From Erwinia endophytica (lineage in GTDB: Bacteria; Pseudomonadota; Gammaproteobacteria; Enterobacterales; Enterobacteriaceae): DNA of 64,000 nt. The position numbers and the translations under genes are program-made. Numbering within the stretch: position 1 is the stretch's first letter; every line of letters begins with the position of its first letter. The stretch is from assembly GCF_009295515.1 (NCBI RefSeq), contig NZ_RQVV01000053.1:186001-250000 (forward strand), read 5' to 3'. Below the pieces are notes generated by a model. It saw only the letters and a list, made by a program, of their open reading frames with translations, was not told where the DNA came from and did no database searches. This document shows positions 25,763 to 37,620 of this stretch, piece after piece.

Positions 25763-26911
25763 TCAAGATATCTCAGCGAGCGGTGATGCAACAAACAACC
25801 TCACCCGGTTTCTGCCCTGTGCTTTTGCCTGATAGAGCGCTTCATCGGCGGCAACCATCAACGAAGCAATTGGCTGATGGGGGCAGAGGCGAGTCGCTAC
25901 GCCAATACTGACGGTGTAATGAACCCCTTCCGGCCGTGCATTTTCCACCGCCCTGCGTATGTTTTCGGCATAGTCCAGTGCTTCTTTTTCACTGGCGCTG
26001 ATAATGGCGGCAAATTCTTCACCGCCCAACCGGGCAAAATATCCTGTTACAGGCATGAACGATTCCACCTGCCGACAAAAATCCATCAGTACGATGTCGC
26101 CCAGATAATGCCCGAAACAGTCATTGATGGATTTGAAGTGATCGAGATCGAACAGTATTACTGCCAATGGAAGGTTTTTTTTTAAACAAAATTTGCCCAG
26201 CTTGTTGCCTTTTTCAAACAAGGCGCGACGATTCCAGATACCGGTTAGAGGATCAAGCAGAGATGCCTGTTTGTATTTAATCTGTGTGTGTTCATTGACC
26301 ATCGCCAACATGGCGAAAGTCAGGCTAATGACCAGCATTGTCGATTCAAGAATGATGTAAATGGAGAACGTAGAGAAGCTGATGACGTTGTACCATGGGC
26401 TGGAAGTCAAGCTCATGAGCAGAATACGGACAAGATGGAGAAACAGATGGATCCACAGCAGTAGTTGCACTGGCCAGTAGGTGACGGGCAAGAGGAGACG
26501 AGAGCGGTGCAGTTCGGCGATCATCCAGGCTGTATAGATAATGCACAATATACAGTTAGCGAGATGACGGTGCCACGGAGAGTAGTAAAATGGTGGAGTC
26601 AAACAGAGCAATGTCCAAATCAGCGGGCCGAGAAGCCAGAGAACACCACTCTTTGCTCGACGAAACGAGCGAAATGCCAGCACCTGCATACTGTAAGCCA
26701 GTATCAGTAAAATATTGCTAACCACGATGGTCCAAAACATCGCTTCTGCATTACGCAGGTAAACCGCGACGACAGAGATAATCAGCGACAGGCACTGAAA
26801 ACCAAGCGCATGGTTATATTGTGACCCTTTCCAGGCGAAAACCATGATGATGCTCAGAAAAAACAGTACATACAGTTCGCATATGACAAGGGTAAAGATG
26901 TCAAATGTCAT
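25763..26911 (-). CDS. Membrane-bound diguanylate cyclase (GGDEF domain)
   Basis: A protein of about 382 residues. The first 210 residues are hydrophobic with about six to seven membrane segments (sensor/anchor region), followed by a GGDEF domain starting at DPLTGIWNRRALFE. The active-site motif reads GGEEF, an accepted catalytic variant, and no RxxD inhibitory site was noted just before it. It would make cyclic di-GMP at the membrane. I set the start at 26911 (MTFDIF, directly before the first helix); a longer frame to 26953 exists. The gene sits between ychH and prs, where dauA lies in E. coli. Confidence 0.85.
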   Translation of the reverse strand: MTFDIFTLVICELYVLFFLSIIMVFAWKGSQYNHALGFQCLSLIISVVAVYLRNAEAMFWTIVVSNILLILAYSMQVLAFRSFRRAKSGVLWLLGPLIWTLLCLTPPFYYSPWHRHLANCILCIIYTAWMIAELHRSRLLLPVTYWPVQLLLWIHLFLHLVRILLMSLTSSPWYNVISFSTFSIYIILESTMLVISLTFAMLAMVNEHTQIKYKQASLLDPLTGIWNRRALFEKGNKLGKFCLKKNLPLAVILFDLDHFKSINDCFGHYLGDIVLMDFCRQVESFMPVTGYFARLGGEEFAAIISASEKEALDYAENIRRAVENARPEGVHYTVSIGVATRLCPHQPIASLMVAADEALYQAKAQGRNRVRLFVASPLAEIS

Positions 26912-27131
26912 ATTGAGAATATTCCTGGTGGATCGATCTGAGCAAAATAGCATTAATAAATAGCGCTCAGAAGACCCTGCAGTTGTGTTTAACTGAAAAA
27001 ATGAATAAAAAGATTCAATGAATAATAATCAGTGTAAAAATCAATAAGTTAAGAAATGATTGGCGATAAGCTGCGTGGTTAATGAATAAAATCAATTAAC
27101 CCGGTTTACTGATATAAGGGGCAGGGGGCGT

Positions 27132-27157
27132 AAAAAAGGGACAGATAGTCCTGTCCC
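27132..27157 (-). terminator. Rho-independent terminator of prs
   Basis: On the minus strand GGGACAG-GACTAT-CTGTCCC is followed by six T. It lies eight bases after the prs stop. Confidence 0.9.
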
Positions 27158-27164
27158 CTCACGA

Positions 27165-28253
<1,089 letters not shown>

Positions 28254-29144
28254 TTATTGTGACGAAAGGTAGCGGTGCAGCGGCGAAATATTAACGCCTC
28301 GCGCAACAAAGCCCTGCCACTTTTTCGGCACAAGATCGAACACCTTACGGGCAGTGGACTCGGTGTCAAATTCAGCAAACACACAAGCGCCGGTTCCCGT
28401 CAGGCGCGACGGCGCGTATTCTAGCAGCCAGGAAACAAGCTGTTCAACCTCGCGAAAACGTTTTCTTACGACTGGCTCACAATCATTGTGGTAATCAGCC
28501 AGTAATAATTCACTGATTTTGCGTCGCGGCGTGTCGCGGCGCAGCGCCGGATCGTTAAATATCGCCGGGGTGGAAATATGCACGCCAGGATGAACCACCA
28601 GATACCATTTTTCGGCGGGGGAGGCAGGGGTCAGTTCTTCACCCACGCCTTCCGCAAAGGCGGCAAATCCCTGCACGAACACCGGTACGTCCGCGCCCAG
28701 CGTCAGACCCAATGCCGCCAGTTCGGCAAAACTGAAGCCTGTTTTCCAGTAATGATTCAATGCTACCAGTACCGTCGCGGCATCGGAAGATCCTCCGCCC
28801 AATCCTCCGCCCATAGGCAGTTTTTTTTCAATCGCGATAGAGGCACCCGCTTGAGGCGGCAACGTGCCGTGCAGTTGCGCCTGCTGGCGTAATAGTTGAG
28901 CGGCGCGCACGGCCAGGTTCTCTTCCTGCGGCACCCCGTCGATCGCCGTTAACAGTTTGATCGTACCGCTGTTATCGGCGGTGATGGTCAACTCGTCGCC
29001 AAAATCCAAAAACTGAAACAACGTTTGCAGATGGTGATAACCGTCGGGACGACGACCCGTCACGTAGAGGAACAGATTCAGTTTAGCGGGAGCGGGCCAT
29101 TTCGCACTGGCGGGCATGGCTGATTGAACAAGGTCGCCACTCAT
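28254..29144 (-). CDS. ispE: 4-diphosphocytidyl-2-C-methyl-D-erythritol kinase
   Basis: A 296-residue GHMP kinase of the MEP isoprenoid pathway. It has [21 protein letters not shown] near the N-terminus (substrate loop) and the ATP-binding [14 protein letters not shown] (110-123). The ATG overlaps the lolB stop by four bases, so the longer N-terminus (about 13 residues more than E. coli) is favoured by translational coupling. Order lolB-ispE-prs is conserved in enterobacteria. Confidence 0.96.
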   Translation of the reverse strand: MSGDLVQSAMPASAKWPAPAKLNLFLYVTGRRPDGYHHLQTLFQFLDFGDELTITADNSGTIKLLTAIDGVPQEENLAVRAAQLLRQQAQLHGTLPPQAGASIAIEKKLPMGGGLGGGSSDAATVLVALNHYWKTGFSFAELAALGLTLGADVPVFVQGFAAFAEGVGEELTPASPAEKWYLVVHPGVHISTPAIFNDPALRRDTPRRKISELLLADYHNDCEPVVRKRFREVEQLVSWLLEYAPSRLTGTGACVFAEFDTESTARKVFDLVPKKWQGFVARGVNISPLHRYLSSQ

Positions 29145-29764
29145 TTAATAGTCCAGGTGTCCATTTTCAGTTTGATACGCTGGTTGCCTTCGTGGAGTTC
29201 CATATTGGCAGGCAGGTTCGGATTTTGCTGCGGGTCGTAGCCCAGATAGTCCACTTTCCAGTGCTGGTCATTGCGGCTGTAGTTCACTTCATGCAGGCGG
29301 TACTGAGAATCGAGCGAGTAATCGCTGGCGTCGCCCGGCAATCCCATCATCCACTGACGCAGATTGCTGAGTGGGATAGCCATTCCGGTGAGTTGCGCGA
29401 TCATTTTCTCAGCATCATTACCGACATAACGTTTGCCTTTATTGTCGACAATCTGCACGACGCTGCCCTGAACATCCAGTTGCAGTTCGGTGCTGCCAAG
29501 CGGGTTAGTCAGCAGCAGGCGATAGCGATCAGGCGCGGTCTGCTGCCAGTTAAAACGCGCGTAGACTTTCTGGCTATCAGAAAGATAGGCAAAAGCGCCA
29601 CGCGTTTGGTACTGGGTAATTTTTTGCACTTCCTGCTGGTGCTGTTGCCATTGTGGCGAGGCGATGCTCTGCCCATGCCCCTGGGGTTTATTGATGCTAC
29701 AGGCTGCCAGTAACACGCTGGCTAGCGGGAGAAGCCGCATCAGACGGCGATTCTTCATAAACAT
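29141..29764 (-). CDS. lolB: Outer-membrane lipoprotein receptor LolB
   Basis: A 207-residue lipoprotein that accepts lipoproteins from LolA and inserts them in the outer membrane. The signal peptide ends at LLAAC (Cys22), followed by [20 protein letters not shown] and [16 protein letters not shown], closely matching E. coli LolB. Two nearby ATG codons (29764, 29758) are possible starts. It is divergent from hemA across about 220 bases and coupled to ispE. Confidence 0.97.
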   Translation of the reverse strand: MFMKNRRLMRLLPLASVLLAACSINKPQGHGQSIASPQWQQHQQEVQKITQYQTRGAFAYLSDSQKVYARFNWQQTAPDRYRLLLTNPLGSTELQLDVQGSVVQIVDNKGKRYVGNDAEKMIAQLTGMAIPLSNLRQWMMGLPGDASDYSLDSQYRLHEVNYSRNDQHWKVDYLGYDPQQNPNLPANMELHEGNQRIKLKMDTWTIK

Positions 29765-29988
29765 TGGGGTCAGCTCCTCAGACTCCGGTCAGGCATTCAG
29801 GCTCAAATTAACCGTTCACGCTAGCGGCCTGCCAGGGCGGCGTCAATGTTCAATTTGTATTATTTGCTGCTGATAGCTATATCTTGTTACAGCGTTCGGC
29901 GAAGGATGGCTTTTCTTGATCTCGCGCATCTTGTAGAATGCGCCTCACAAAACCCTATCAACAGTGGGATAACCGCAATCTACTCACC

Positions 29989-31245
29989 ATGACGTTGCTG
30001 GCTCTCGGAATTAATCACAAAACAGCGCCTGTTGCTCTGCGTGAACGTGTCACTTTCTCACCGGAGACGTTGGATCAGGCTCTTAACAGCTTATTGGCTC
30101 AACCGCTAGTACAGGGCGGCGTTGTGCTGTCCACGTGTAACCGGACCGAGCTATATCTTAGCGTCGAGCAGCAGGAGAATCTGCAAGAACAGTTGGTGCA
30201 ATGGTTGTGTGATTATCATCAGCTTAGTGCCGATGAGGTCCGTAAGAGCCTCTACTGGCATCGTGATGACGAAGCGGTCAGCCACCTGATGCGTGTTGCC
30301 AGTGGACTGGATTCGCTGGTACTGGGAGAGCCGCAGATCCTCGGACAGGTGAAAAAAGCGTTTGCCGATTCTCACCGTGGTCATCCGATAACCAGTGAAC
30401 TGGAAAGGATGTTCCAGAAGTCCTTCTCAGTGGCTAAACGTGTCCGCACTGAAACCGATATTGGCGCCAGTGCGGTGTCGGTTGCTTTTGCTGCCTGTAC
30501 GCTGGCACGACAGATTTTCGAATCGCTGTCGACAGTGACCGTGCTGTTGGTTGGCGCAGGCGAGACTATCGAGCTGGCGGCCCGCCATCTGCGCGAACAT
30601 GGTGTGCAGAAGCTGATCATCGCGAACCGAACGCGTGAACGAGCACAATTACTGGCTGATGAGGTCGGGGCGGAAGTGATTAGCCTGGCCGACATTGATG
30701 AGCGTCTGTCGGAAGCCGACATTATCATCAGTTCAACGGCCAGTCCGTTGCCTATTATTGGTAAGGGGATGATGGAACGAGCGCTGAAAAAACGGCGCAA
30801 TCAGCCGGTGCTGATCGTGGATATCGCGGTTCCGCGTGACGTGGAGCCGGAAGTGGGCAAGCTGGCTAATGCTTATCTCTATAGCGTTGATGACTTGCAG
30901 GCGATTATTGAAAGTAACATGGCACAGCGTAAGGCCGCTGCCTTGCAAGCCGAAAATATTGTGGAACAGGAAAGCGGTGAGTTTATGTCGTGGCTGCGGG
31001 CGCAGAGCGCGGTGGAAACCATTCGTGACTATCGTTCTCAGGCCGATCAGGTACGTAGCGAGCTTGAAGCGCGCGCCCTGGCAGCCTTGCAACAGGGGGC
31101 TTCACCGCAAGAAGTGATCCACGATATGGCCCATAAACTGACCAACCGTTTAATTCACGCACCGACCAAATCTCTTCAGCAGGCCGCCCGCGATGGGGAC
31201 ACTGAACGCCTGCATATCTTACGCGACAGCCTCGGGTTGGATTAG
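29989..31245 (+). CDS. hemA: Glutamyl-tRNA reductase
   Basis: A 418-residue enzyme, the same length as E. coli HemA when the ATG at 29989 ([14 protein letters not shown]) is used; the in-frame upstream ATG at 29938 would add 17 residues unlike the family. The catalytic Cys50 lies in [10 protein letters not shown], and the NADPH domain has [14 protein letters not shown]. It reduces glutamyl-tRNA to glutamate semialdehyde, the first committed step of tetrapyrrole synthesis. First gene of the conserved hemA-prfA-prmC-sirB2-sirB1-kdsA run. Confidence 0.98.
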   Translation: MTLLALGINHKTAPVALRERVTFSPETLDQALNSLLAQPLVQGGVVLSTCNRTELYLSVEQQENLQEQLVQWLCDYHQLSADEVRKSLYWHRDDEAVSHLMRVASGLDSLVLGEPQILGQVKKAFADSHRGHPITSELERMFQKSFSVAKRVRTETDIGASAVSVAFAACTLARQIFESLSTVTVLLVGAGETIELAARHLREHGVQKLIIANRTRERAQLLADEVGAEVISLADIDERLSEADIIISSTASPLPIIGKGMMERALKKRRNQPVLIVDIAVPRDVEPEVGKLANAYLYSVDDLQAIIESNMAQRKAAALQAENIVEQESGEFMSWLRAQSAVETIRDYRSQADQVRSELEARALAALQQGASPQEVIHDMAHKLTNRLIHAPTKSLQQAARDGDTERLHILRDSLGLD

Positions 31246-31280
31246 TCTTTCTTTCTGATTAACAAGGTAAAATACCATCA

Positions 31281-32363
31281 ATGAAGTCTTCTATTGTTGC
31301 CAAACTGGTCGCCTTACAGGAGCGCCATGAAGAAGTTGAGGCGTTGCTGGGCGATGCTGGCGTAATTGCCGATCAAGAGCGTTTTCGTGCGCTGTCGCGC
31401 GAATATGCTCAGTTGACGGACGTCACTCAGTGCTTTCGCCGTTGGCAACAGACTCAGGATGACATCGCCACTGCGCAAGAGATGCTGAACGACAGCGAAA
31501 TGCGCGATATGGCGCAGGAAGAGTTGAAAGAAGCCCGCGAGGCCAGCGAACAGTTGGAACAGGAGCTACAGGTATTACTGCTGCCGAAAGATCCCGATGA
31601 TGAGCGCAACTGCTATCTGGAGGTGCGAGCCGGAACCGGTGGAGATGAAGCCGCCATTTTTGCGGGCGATCTGTTTCGCATGTATTGCCGCTATGCCGAG
31701 TCACGCCGCTGGAGAGTGGAAGTGATGAGCGCCAATGAAGGTGAGCACGGCGGTTATAAAGAAGTGATCGCCAAAGTTATCGGCGAGGGCGCCTATGGTC
31801 GTCTGAAATTCGAATCAGGCGGGCACCGCGTACAGCGTGTGCCGGAGACTGAATCGCAAGGGCGTATCCATACTTCCGCCTGTACTGTGGCGGTCATGCC
31901 GGAAGTGCCTGAAGCCGAACTGCCGGATATTAACCCGGTCGATCTGAAAATTGATACTTTCCGCTCTTCGGGTGCGGGGGGGCAGCACGTCAATACCACC
32001 GATTCCGCTATCCGTATTACCCACCTGCCAACCGGTATTGTGGTGGAGTGTCAGGACGAGCGTTCCCAGCATAAAAATAAAGCCAAAGCACTGGCGGTAT
32101 TGGGATCGCGTATCCGTGCTGCCGAGATGGCCCGCCGACAGCAGGAAGAAGCGTCCACACGCCGTAACCTGCTGGGAACCGGGGACCGTTCTGACCGTAA
32201 CCGTACCTACAATTATCCTCAGGGGCGTATTACTGATCATCGTATCAACCTGACCGTTTACCGTCTGGAAGAGGCGATGCAGGGCAAACTGGATATGCTG
32301 ATTGAGCCGGTAGTGCAGGAATATCAGGCGGATCAACTGGCTGCGCTGTCCGGACAGGAATAA
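31281..32363 (+). CDS. prfA: Peptide chain release factor 1
   Basis: A 360-residue class I release factor recognising UAA and UAG. The GGQ peptidyl-tRNA hydrolysis motif is at 233-235 within [15 protein letters not shown], the substrate of the methylase encoded next. Length equals E. coli RF1. The stop TAA shares its last base with the ATG of prmC, so the release factor and its modifying enzyme are translationally coupled. Confidence 0.98.
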   Translation: MKSSIVAKLVALQERHEEVEALLGDAGVIADQERFRALSREYAQLTDVTQCFRRWQQTQDDIATAQEMLNDSEMRDMAQEELKEAREASEQLEQELQVLLLPKDPDDERNCYLEVRAGTGGDEAAIFAGDLFRMYCRYAESRRWRVEVMSANEGEHGGYKEVIAKVIGEGAYGRLKFESGGHRVQRVPETESQGRIHTSACTVAVMPEVPEAELPDINPVDLKIDTFRSSGAGGQHVNTTDSAIRITHLPTGIVVECQDERSQHKNKAKALAVLGSRIRAAEMARRQQEEASTRRNLLGTGDRSDRNRTYNYPQGRITDHRINLTVYRLEEAMQGKLDMLIEPVVQEYQADQLAALSGQE

Positions 32364-33190
32364 TGGAGATCCGGCAGTGGCTACGGGCCGCGATTGCACA
32401 ACTGCCGGGCAGTGAAAGCCCGAAGCGTGATGCGGAAATCCTGCTGGCGTTTGTCACCGGAAAGTCGCGTAGTTGGTTGATCGCTTTTGATGAGACGCCG
32501 CTTAACACGGCACAACAGGAACAACTGGATCGTCTGCTGGCTCGTCGCGCGAATGGCGAGCCTGTCGCTTATCTTACTGGTGAGCGCGAATTCTGGTCTT
32601 TGTCGCTGGCTGTTTCTCCCGACACGCTGATCCCCCGCCCTGATACTGAATTGTTGGTAGAGCAGGCCCTGGCTCGCCTCCCTACTGCCGCAAAGGTGGT
32701 TGATCTGGGGACGGGGACCGGGGCGATTGCGCTGGCATTGGCCAGTGAGCGTCCTGACTGTCAGGTTATTGGCGTGGATCGGATTGCGGCGGCGGTCGAA
32801 CTGGCCCGGCGTAATGCGCAGCGTCTGGCGATTGCAAATGCGTCCTTCCGCCAGAGCAACTGGTTTAGCGCGCTGACCGGTGAGCAGTTCGCCATGATTG
32901 TCAGCAACCCGCCCTATATCGATGAAGCGGATGAACACCTGGCTCAGGGAGATGTTCGCTTCGAACCCGCGACTGCGTTAGTGGCGGCGGATAACGGTCT
33001 GTCGGACATCAAAATTATTGTCGCGGGTGCCGGACGACATTTACGGCCTGGTGGTTGGCTGTTGCTGGAACATGGCTGGCAACAGGCTGAACAAGTACGC
33101 ACTATTTTGCGCGAGAACAGGTTTTCCTCCGTGACAACCTGTCAAGATTATGGCGGCAATGACCGCGTAACCTGTGCTCAGAAACCGTAA
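32363..33190 (+). CDS. prmC: Release factor glutamine methyltransferase
   Basis: A 275-residue class I SAM methyltransferase that methylates the Gln of the GGQ motif in RF1 and RF2. The SAM loop VVDLGTGTGAIALALA and the catalytic NPPY (182-185, IVSNPPYIDEAD) are present. The ATG overlaps the prfA stop by one base. It is followed after 14 bases by sirB2. Confidence 0.98.
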   Translation: MEIRQWLRAAIAQLPGSESPKRDAEILLAFVTGKSRSWLIAFDETPLNTAQQEQLDRLLARRANGEPVAYLTGEREFWSLSLAVSPDTLIPRPDTELLVEQALARLPTAAKVVDLGTGTGAIALALASERPDCQVIGVDRIAAAVELARRNAQRLAIANASFRQSNWFSALTGEQFAMIVSNPPYIDEADEHLAQGDVRFEPATALVAADNGLSDIKIIVAGAGRHLRPGGWLLLEHGWQQAEQVRTILRENRFSSVTTCQDYGGNDRVTCAQKP

Positions 33191-33204
33191 CCGAGAGAAC
33201 TTCA

Positions 33205-33603
33205 ATGGCTGACTGGTATAGCTCCATTAAAATGCTTCATCTGCTGACGGTGGCCGTGACCACGCTGATGTTTGTACTACGCTTCTTCTGGTTGCAGACC
33301 AGCTCGACGATGCTGCAGCGTCGTTGGGTGCGTATTGTGCCGCATCTCAATGATACGTTGTTATTGCTTTCCGGTATCCTACTGGTGGTGATAACCCATT
33401 TTTATCCGTTCTCTCCGCAGGGCGCCTGGCTGACGGAGAAGCTGTTTGGCGTTATTATCTATATCGCTCTTGGGTTTATCGCTCTCGGGCGCAAACCACG
33501 CGCTCAGAAAGTACGGTGGATAGCTTTTATTGTGGCCGCTGCCGCTCTGGTGCTGATTTACCATCTGGCTACCACCAAAATGCCGTTGTTGGGGAATGTA
33601 TGA
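33205..33603 (+). CDS. sirB2: SirB2 family membrane protein
   Basis: A 132-residue protein with four hydrophobic helices, similar in length and position to E. coli SirB2 (about 130 aa), an inner-membrane protein of unclear function. The N-terminus MADWYSSIKMLHLLTV and central FPFSPQGAWLTEKL-like loop are typical. Its stop overlaps the sirB1 start (ATGA). Confidence 0.92.
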   Translation: MADWYSSIKMLHLLTVAVTTLMFVLRFFWLQTSSTMLQRRWVRIVPHLNDTLLLLSGILLVVITHFYPFSPQGAWLTEKLFGVIIYIALGFIALGRKPRAQKVRWIAFIVAAAALVLIYHLATTKMPLLGNV

Positions 33604-34409
33604 CGTCGATAGTCGATCCTGAACTCACCGTGACTTCGCTGAGCGAAGCAGTGATAGCCGCCATGGTGGCTATCCGTCCCAATTTTCCTGCTGACGAAGT
33701 GAGAAAGCAATTGGCAACGTTGGTAGAGGAAGCCCGCGCCGTTATTCCACCACAACTGGCGCAGGATCTGCAGCTGGAAAAACTGATTGAGCTGTTCTGG
33801 AAGCAGTGGGGATTTGGCGGTGCCAGCGGTGTTTACCGTCTCTCTGATACATTGTGGCTGGATAATGTACTCAAAACGCGACAGGGTACGGCGGTATCGT
33901 TAGGCATTATTTTCCTGCATATTGCGGAACAGCTGTCACTGCCGTTGATGCCGGTAATTTTCCCAACGCAGCTCATACTCAGAGCCGACTGGCTGGATGA
34001 CGAGATGTGGTTAATTAATCCTTTCAACGGTGACACGCTGGATGAGCACACGCTGGAAGTCTGGTTGAAGGGGAATATTGGCCCGGTCGCTGAACTTTAT
34101 GACGATGATCTGCAAGAAGCGGAGCCACAGTTGGTACTCAATAAAATGCTTGATACGCTGAAATCGGCGCTGATGGAAGAGAAACAGATGGAGCTGGCGC
34201 TGCAGGTTAGTCAGGTACTGGTGAATATGGACCCCGATGATCCGTATGAGATCCGTGACCGCGGGTTGATCTTCGCCCAACTGGATTGTGAGCATGTGGC
34301 GCTGAGCGATTTGACCTATTTTGTTGAACAGTGTCCTGAAGATCCGATCAGTGAAATGATTAAGCTGCAAATTTATTCGATTGAACAAAAACAGATCACC
34401 CTGCATTAA
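33600..34409 (+). CDS. sirB1: SirB1 family protein (transglutaminase-like/TPR)
   Basis: A 269-residue cytoplasmic protein starting at the ATG overlapping the sirB2 stop. The N-terminal half belongs to the transglutaminase-like SirB1 domain (FWKQWGFGGASGVYRLSDTLWLDNVLKTRQGTAVSLGIIFLHIAEQL), and the C-terminal part has a TPR-like helical repeat (…MDPDDPYEIRDRGLIFAQLD…). Function is unknown; the family is conserved between prmC and kdsA in enterobacteria. Confidence 0.92.
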   Translation: MTSIVDPELTVTSLSEAVIAAMVAIRPNFPADEVRKQLATLVEEARAVIPPQLAQDLQLEKLIELFWKQWGFGGASGVYRLSDTLWLDNVLKTRQGTAVSLGIIFLHIAEQLSLPLMPVIFPTQLILRADWLDDEMWLINPFNGDTLDEHTLEVWLKGNIGPVAELYDDDLQEAEPQLVLNKMLDTLKSALMEEKQMELALQVSQVLVNMDPDDPYEIRDRGLIFAQLDCEHVALSDLTYFVEQCPEDPISEMIKLQIYSIEQKQITLH

Positions 34410-34415
34410 ATATAA

Positions 34416-35279
<864 letters not shown>

Positions 35280-35288
35280 GGATGTTGG

Positions 35289-35315
35289 AGGCTGGCTTGC
35301 ATGCCAGCCTTTTTC
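35289..35315 (+). terminator. Rho-independent terminator after kdsA
   Basis: An 8-bp stem AGGCTGGC / GCCAGCCT with a 6-base loop and five T immediately after. Confidence 0.9.
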
Positions 35316-35332
35316 TTTGCAAGGACCCATGA

Positions 35333-35746
35333 ATGAACAAACATGCCGCACTGATATTGGTGGCGCTGCTGCTGGCAGGCTGCAGCAGCGGGGGAGAAAA
35401 TGCTTCTCACAATTCGCTGTCCGATCATAACTTTGTTCTGAAGGGCGTTGATGGTCAGGCTGTGACACCGTCGGTTGGTATCCGGCCAGGGATCAATTTT
35501 GCGCAGGACATGCGCGTCAGTGGTGTGATGTGTAATCGCTTCTTTGGCCAGGGAAAACTGCAGCATGGCAAGCTGAGCGTGCCACAGTTGTCCTCAACGC
35601 GGATGCTGTGCATCGATCCACAGTTGAACGAGTGGGAAACCATGATCGGGAAAATGCTAACGACAGGGGTAACACTGAAACTTGAGCGCCAGACCCTGAC
35701 GTTGAGCGGATCAGGCCACACTCTGGTGTATGTTGCAGATCATTGA
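35333..35746 (+). CDS. hslJ: HslJ-like META-domain lipoprotein
   Basis: A 137-residue lipoprotein with signal ending LLAGC (Cys17) and a META/HslJ domain (NFVLKGVDGQAV, GVMCNRFFGQGKL, LSSTRMLCIDPQLNEWE). HslJ of E. coli (140 aa) is a heat-inducible envelope protein linked to novobiocin resistance. It starts just after the kdsA terminator, so its promoter must overlap that hairpin region or lie within kdsA. Confidence 0.85.
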   Translation: MNKHAALILVALLLAGCSSGGENASHNSLSDHNFVLKGVDGQAVTPSVGIRPGINFAQDMRVSGVMCNRFFGQGKLQHGKLSVPQLSSTRMLCIDPQLNEWETMIGKMLTTGVTLKLERQTLTLSGSGHTLVYVADH

Positions 35747-35787
35747 TTCAGGTGCAGACTCGTACTCTGAGGTGTGCGCATCATTTA

Positions 35788-35819
35788 AAACGGCATCAGG
35801 ATTATCACTGATGCCGTTT
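35788..35819. terminator. Bidirectional terminator between hslJ and chaA
   Basis: A perfect 11-bp stem AAACGGCATCA / TGATGCCGTTT with a 10-base loop between convergent genes, with A/T-rich ends on both sides. Confidence 0.85.
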
Positions 35820-35823
35820 GCTT

Positions 35824-36921
35824 TTATAGCATGATGGTTATCAGGTAACCGGCAAACAGCGCCAAATGCGCCGCGCCGTTCAGCACGTTGGTGCGCCCGG
35901 TAGAGAACGACACCTGACAAAGCAGCAGGGCGGCCAGCATCAGGACCATCTGCGGCGGTTCCAGCCCGAAAATGAGTTGATGTCCGGTCAGTGTGGCAAT
36001 GACGGTTACCGCCGGTACGGTCAGTGAAATGGTCGCCAACACTGAGCCAAAGAACAGGTTCATCGCCCGTTGAACCTGGTTAGCCAGCACGGCTTTAATC
36101 GCCCCTAATCCTTCGGGTGAGAGGATCAGTAGCGCGACCAGGAACCCAACAAATCCTTCTGGCGCATTCAGTCTCGTCAGCAGTGACTCCAGTGGTGTGG
36201 CATCCGTTTTAGTGACCGCAATGACCGCAACCAGATGCACGATGAGCCAGAGCGTGTGCCAGAGGCTTGAGTGGGCTGAGGGCTTACCATGATGAGGATT
36301 ATCGTCATCGCTCTTATCTTCATGCTCATAAACGAACAGATTCTGGTGCGTTTTAGTCTGGATAAGTAAGAACACGCCATACATTGCGGCGGAAATGCCT
36401 GAAATCAGCAGTGCTTGAGAAACTGAAAAATTGCCGCCAGGCAAGGCATTGGGGAACACCAGCACCAGGATCCCCAGAGGAAAGAGGGCAATCAGATACT
36501 GCTTAACGCCAGCCAGGTTAACGAACTGGGTGGCAAATTTGCGTCCACCCAGCAGCAGAGCAAAACCCACCAGACCGCAAGTGACAATCATAACAATTGA
36601 ATACAAGGTATCACGCATCAGGGCGGGTGCGGCATCGCCGGTCGCCATCAATGCGGAGATCAGACTGACTTCAAGGATAACGACCGACAAGCTGAGAATG
36701 AGCGAACCGTAGGGTTCACCCAGGCGGTGGGCCAGTACATCGGCATGGCGAACCACACTGAAAGCGCTACTGAGGATAGCGACCAGCGCCAACAGATTGA
36801 TGGCGACGATCATGGTCATTGAAGTGGAATGGCCAAAGAAGCCAATAATAATCAGAGCAGCGACCGGAAGAATCAGAGTCGTCTCTTTATGGCGTGTTTT
36901 AACGCTTTCTTGCGCCGTCAT
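35824..36921 (-). CDS. chaA: Sodium-potassium/proton (calcium/proton) antiporter ChaA
   Basis: A 365-residue inner-membrane cation/proton antiporter with about 11 hydrophobic segments and the charged cytoplasmic loop EHEDKSDDDNPHHGKPSAHSS seen in E. coli ChaA (366 aa). The start at 36921 (MTAQESVKTRHKE) matches the E. coli N-terminus; ATGs at 36927 and 36930 with AGGA upstream are alternatives. The family extrudes Na+, K+ and Ca2+ at alkaline pH. It is divergent from the chaB remnant and chaC. Confidence 0.95.
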   Translation of the reverse strand: MTAQESVKTRHKETTLILPVAALIIIGFFGHSTSMTMIVAINLLALVAILSSAFSVVRHADVLAHRLGEPYGSLILSLSVVILEVSLISALMATGDAAPALMRDTLYSIVMIVTCGLVGFALLLGGRKFATQFVNLAGVKQYLIALFPLGILVLVFPNALPGGNFSVSQALLISGISAAMYGVFLLIQTKTHQNLFVYEHEDKSDDDNPHHGKPSAHSSLWHTLWLIVHLVAVIAVTKTDATPLESLLTRLNAPEGFVGFLVALLILSPEGLGAIKAVLANQVQRAMNLFFGSVLATISLTVPAVTVIATLTGHQLIFGLEPPQMVLMLAALLLCQVSFSTGRTNVLNGAAHLALFAGYLITIML

Positions 36922-36930
36922 AAGCATCAT

Positions 36931-37307
36931 TTTCCTTAAGTGGGTCCGCTGGAGTGGAGATTAGGAAGTCATCACTGGTGTTATTGTTATCATTTATCAT
37001 GGTGATATTACCAGCGGTGGAAGTGTAACGGGTAGTGGATTAAAAACGTGAACATTTTACATTGTTTTACGCTTTACAGGGTGATTGTGGTTTAAACCAC
37101 AATTAAACATCATTTTTTTCTCTATCTTTATGTCAATGTTGATTTAATTATAATTTTTATTTCTTTATTTTAACCATTTCATCGCCATTAAGTACCTCAA
37201 TTTTTGATGATAAAAACGTTCTGGTGCAGTTTTCTTATTGAAGGGTAGAAAAACATGATCTTCTCAAAGAGGGGGGCTTTGGCAAGCTAACTGAAAGGAG
37301 ATAAATC
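36931..37307. other. A+T-rich divergent region between chaA and the chaB remnant
   Basis: Strongly A+T-rich DNA (especially 37080-37200) with no ORF. It should hold the chaA promoter and the former chaB promoter. No clear operator was recognised. Confidence 0.4.
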
Positions 37308-37482
37308 ATGCCTCACAGCTCAAAATCTGCTCTTCCTGACAGTGTTAAGCATGCCTTACCGTCCCATACGCAGTAGGCTTTCAGATGAATATAAAGACCC
37401 AAAGGAGAGCCATGGCAAGGGGGCCGTGAAGAAATTAGCCACAACGTTGTCGGAGCGGTGGTTAAACACCAGTATCAAAAAA
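37308..37482 (+). pseudogene. chaB: chaB remnant (cation transport regulator)
   Basis: An AAGGAG ribosome-binding site precedes an ATG encoding 22 codons (MPHSSKSALPDSVKHALPSHTQ, then TAG at 37374) that match the N-terminus of ChaB. Downstream, DEYKDPKE appears in the +1 frame and EEISHNVVGAVVKHQYQK in the original frame (from 37428), matching the middle and C-terminal parts of ChaB. At least one stop and two frameshifts or deletions therefore inactivate it. Position between chaA and chaC is as in E. coli. Confidence 0.85.
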
Positions 37483-37620
37483 TGTGCGTCAAACTTGATT
37501 ATATAGCCTTAATTGACATATGGTCATTAACAGCAGCGAAGGCATAAGTTTCTTAAGAATTTTCAGGCACACACAATAGGCCAGGCATGGCTGAAAATAT
37601 GCATGGGCAGGAGAAGGGCA

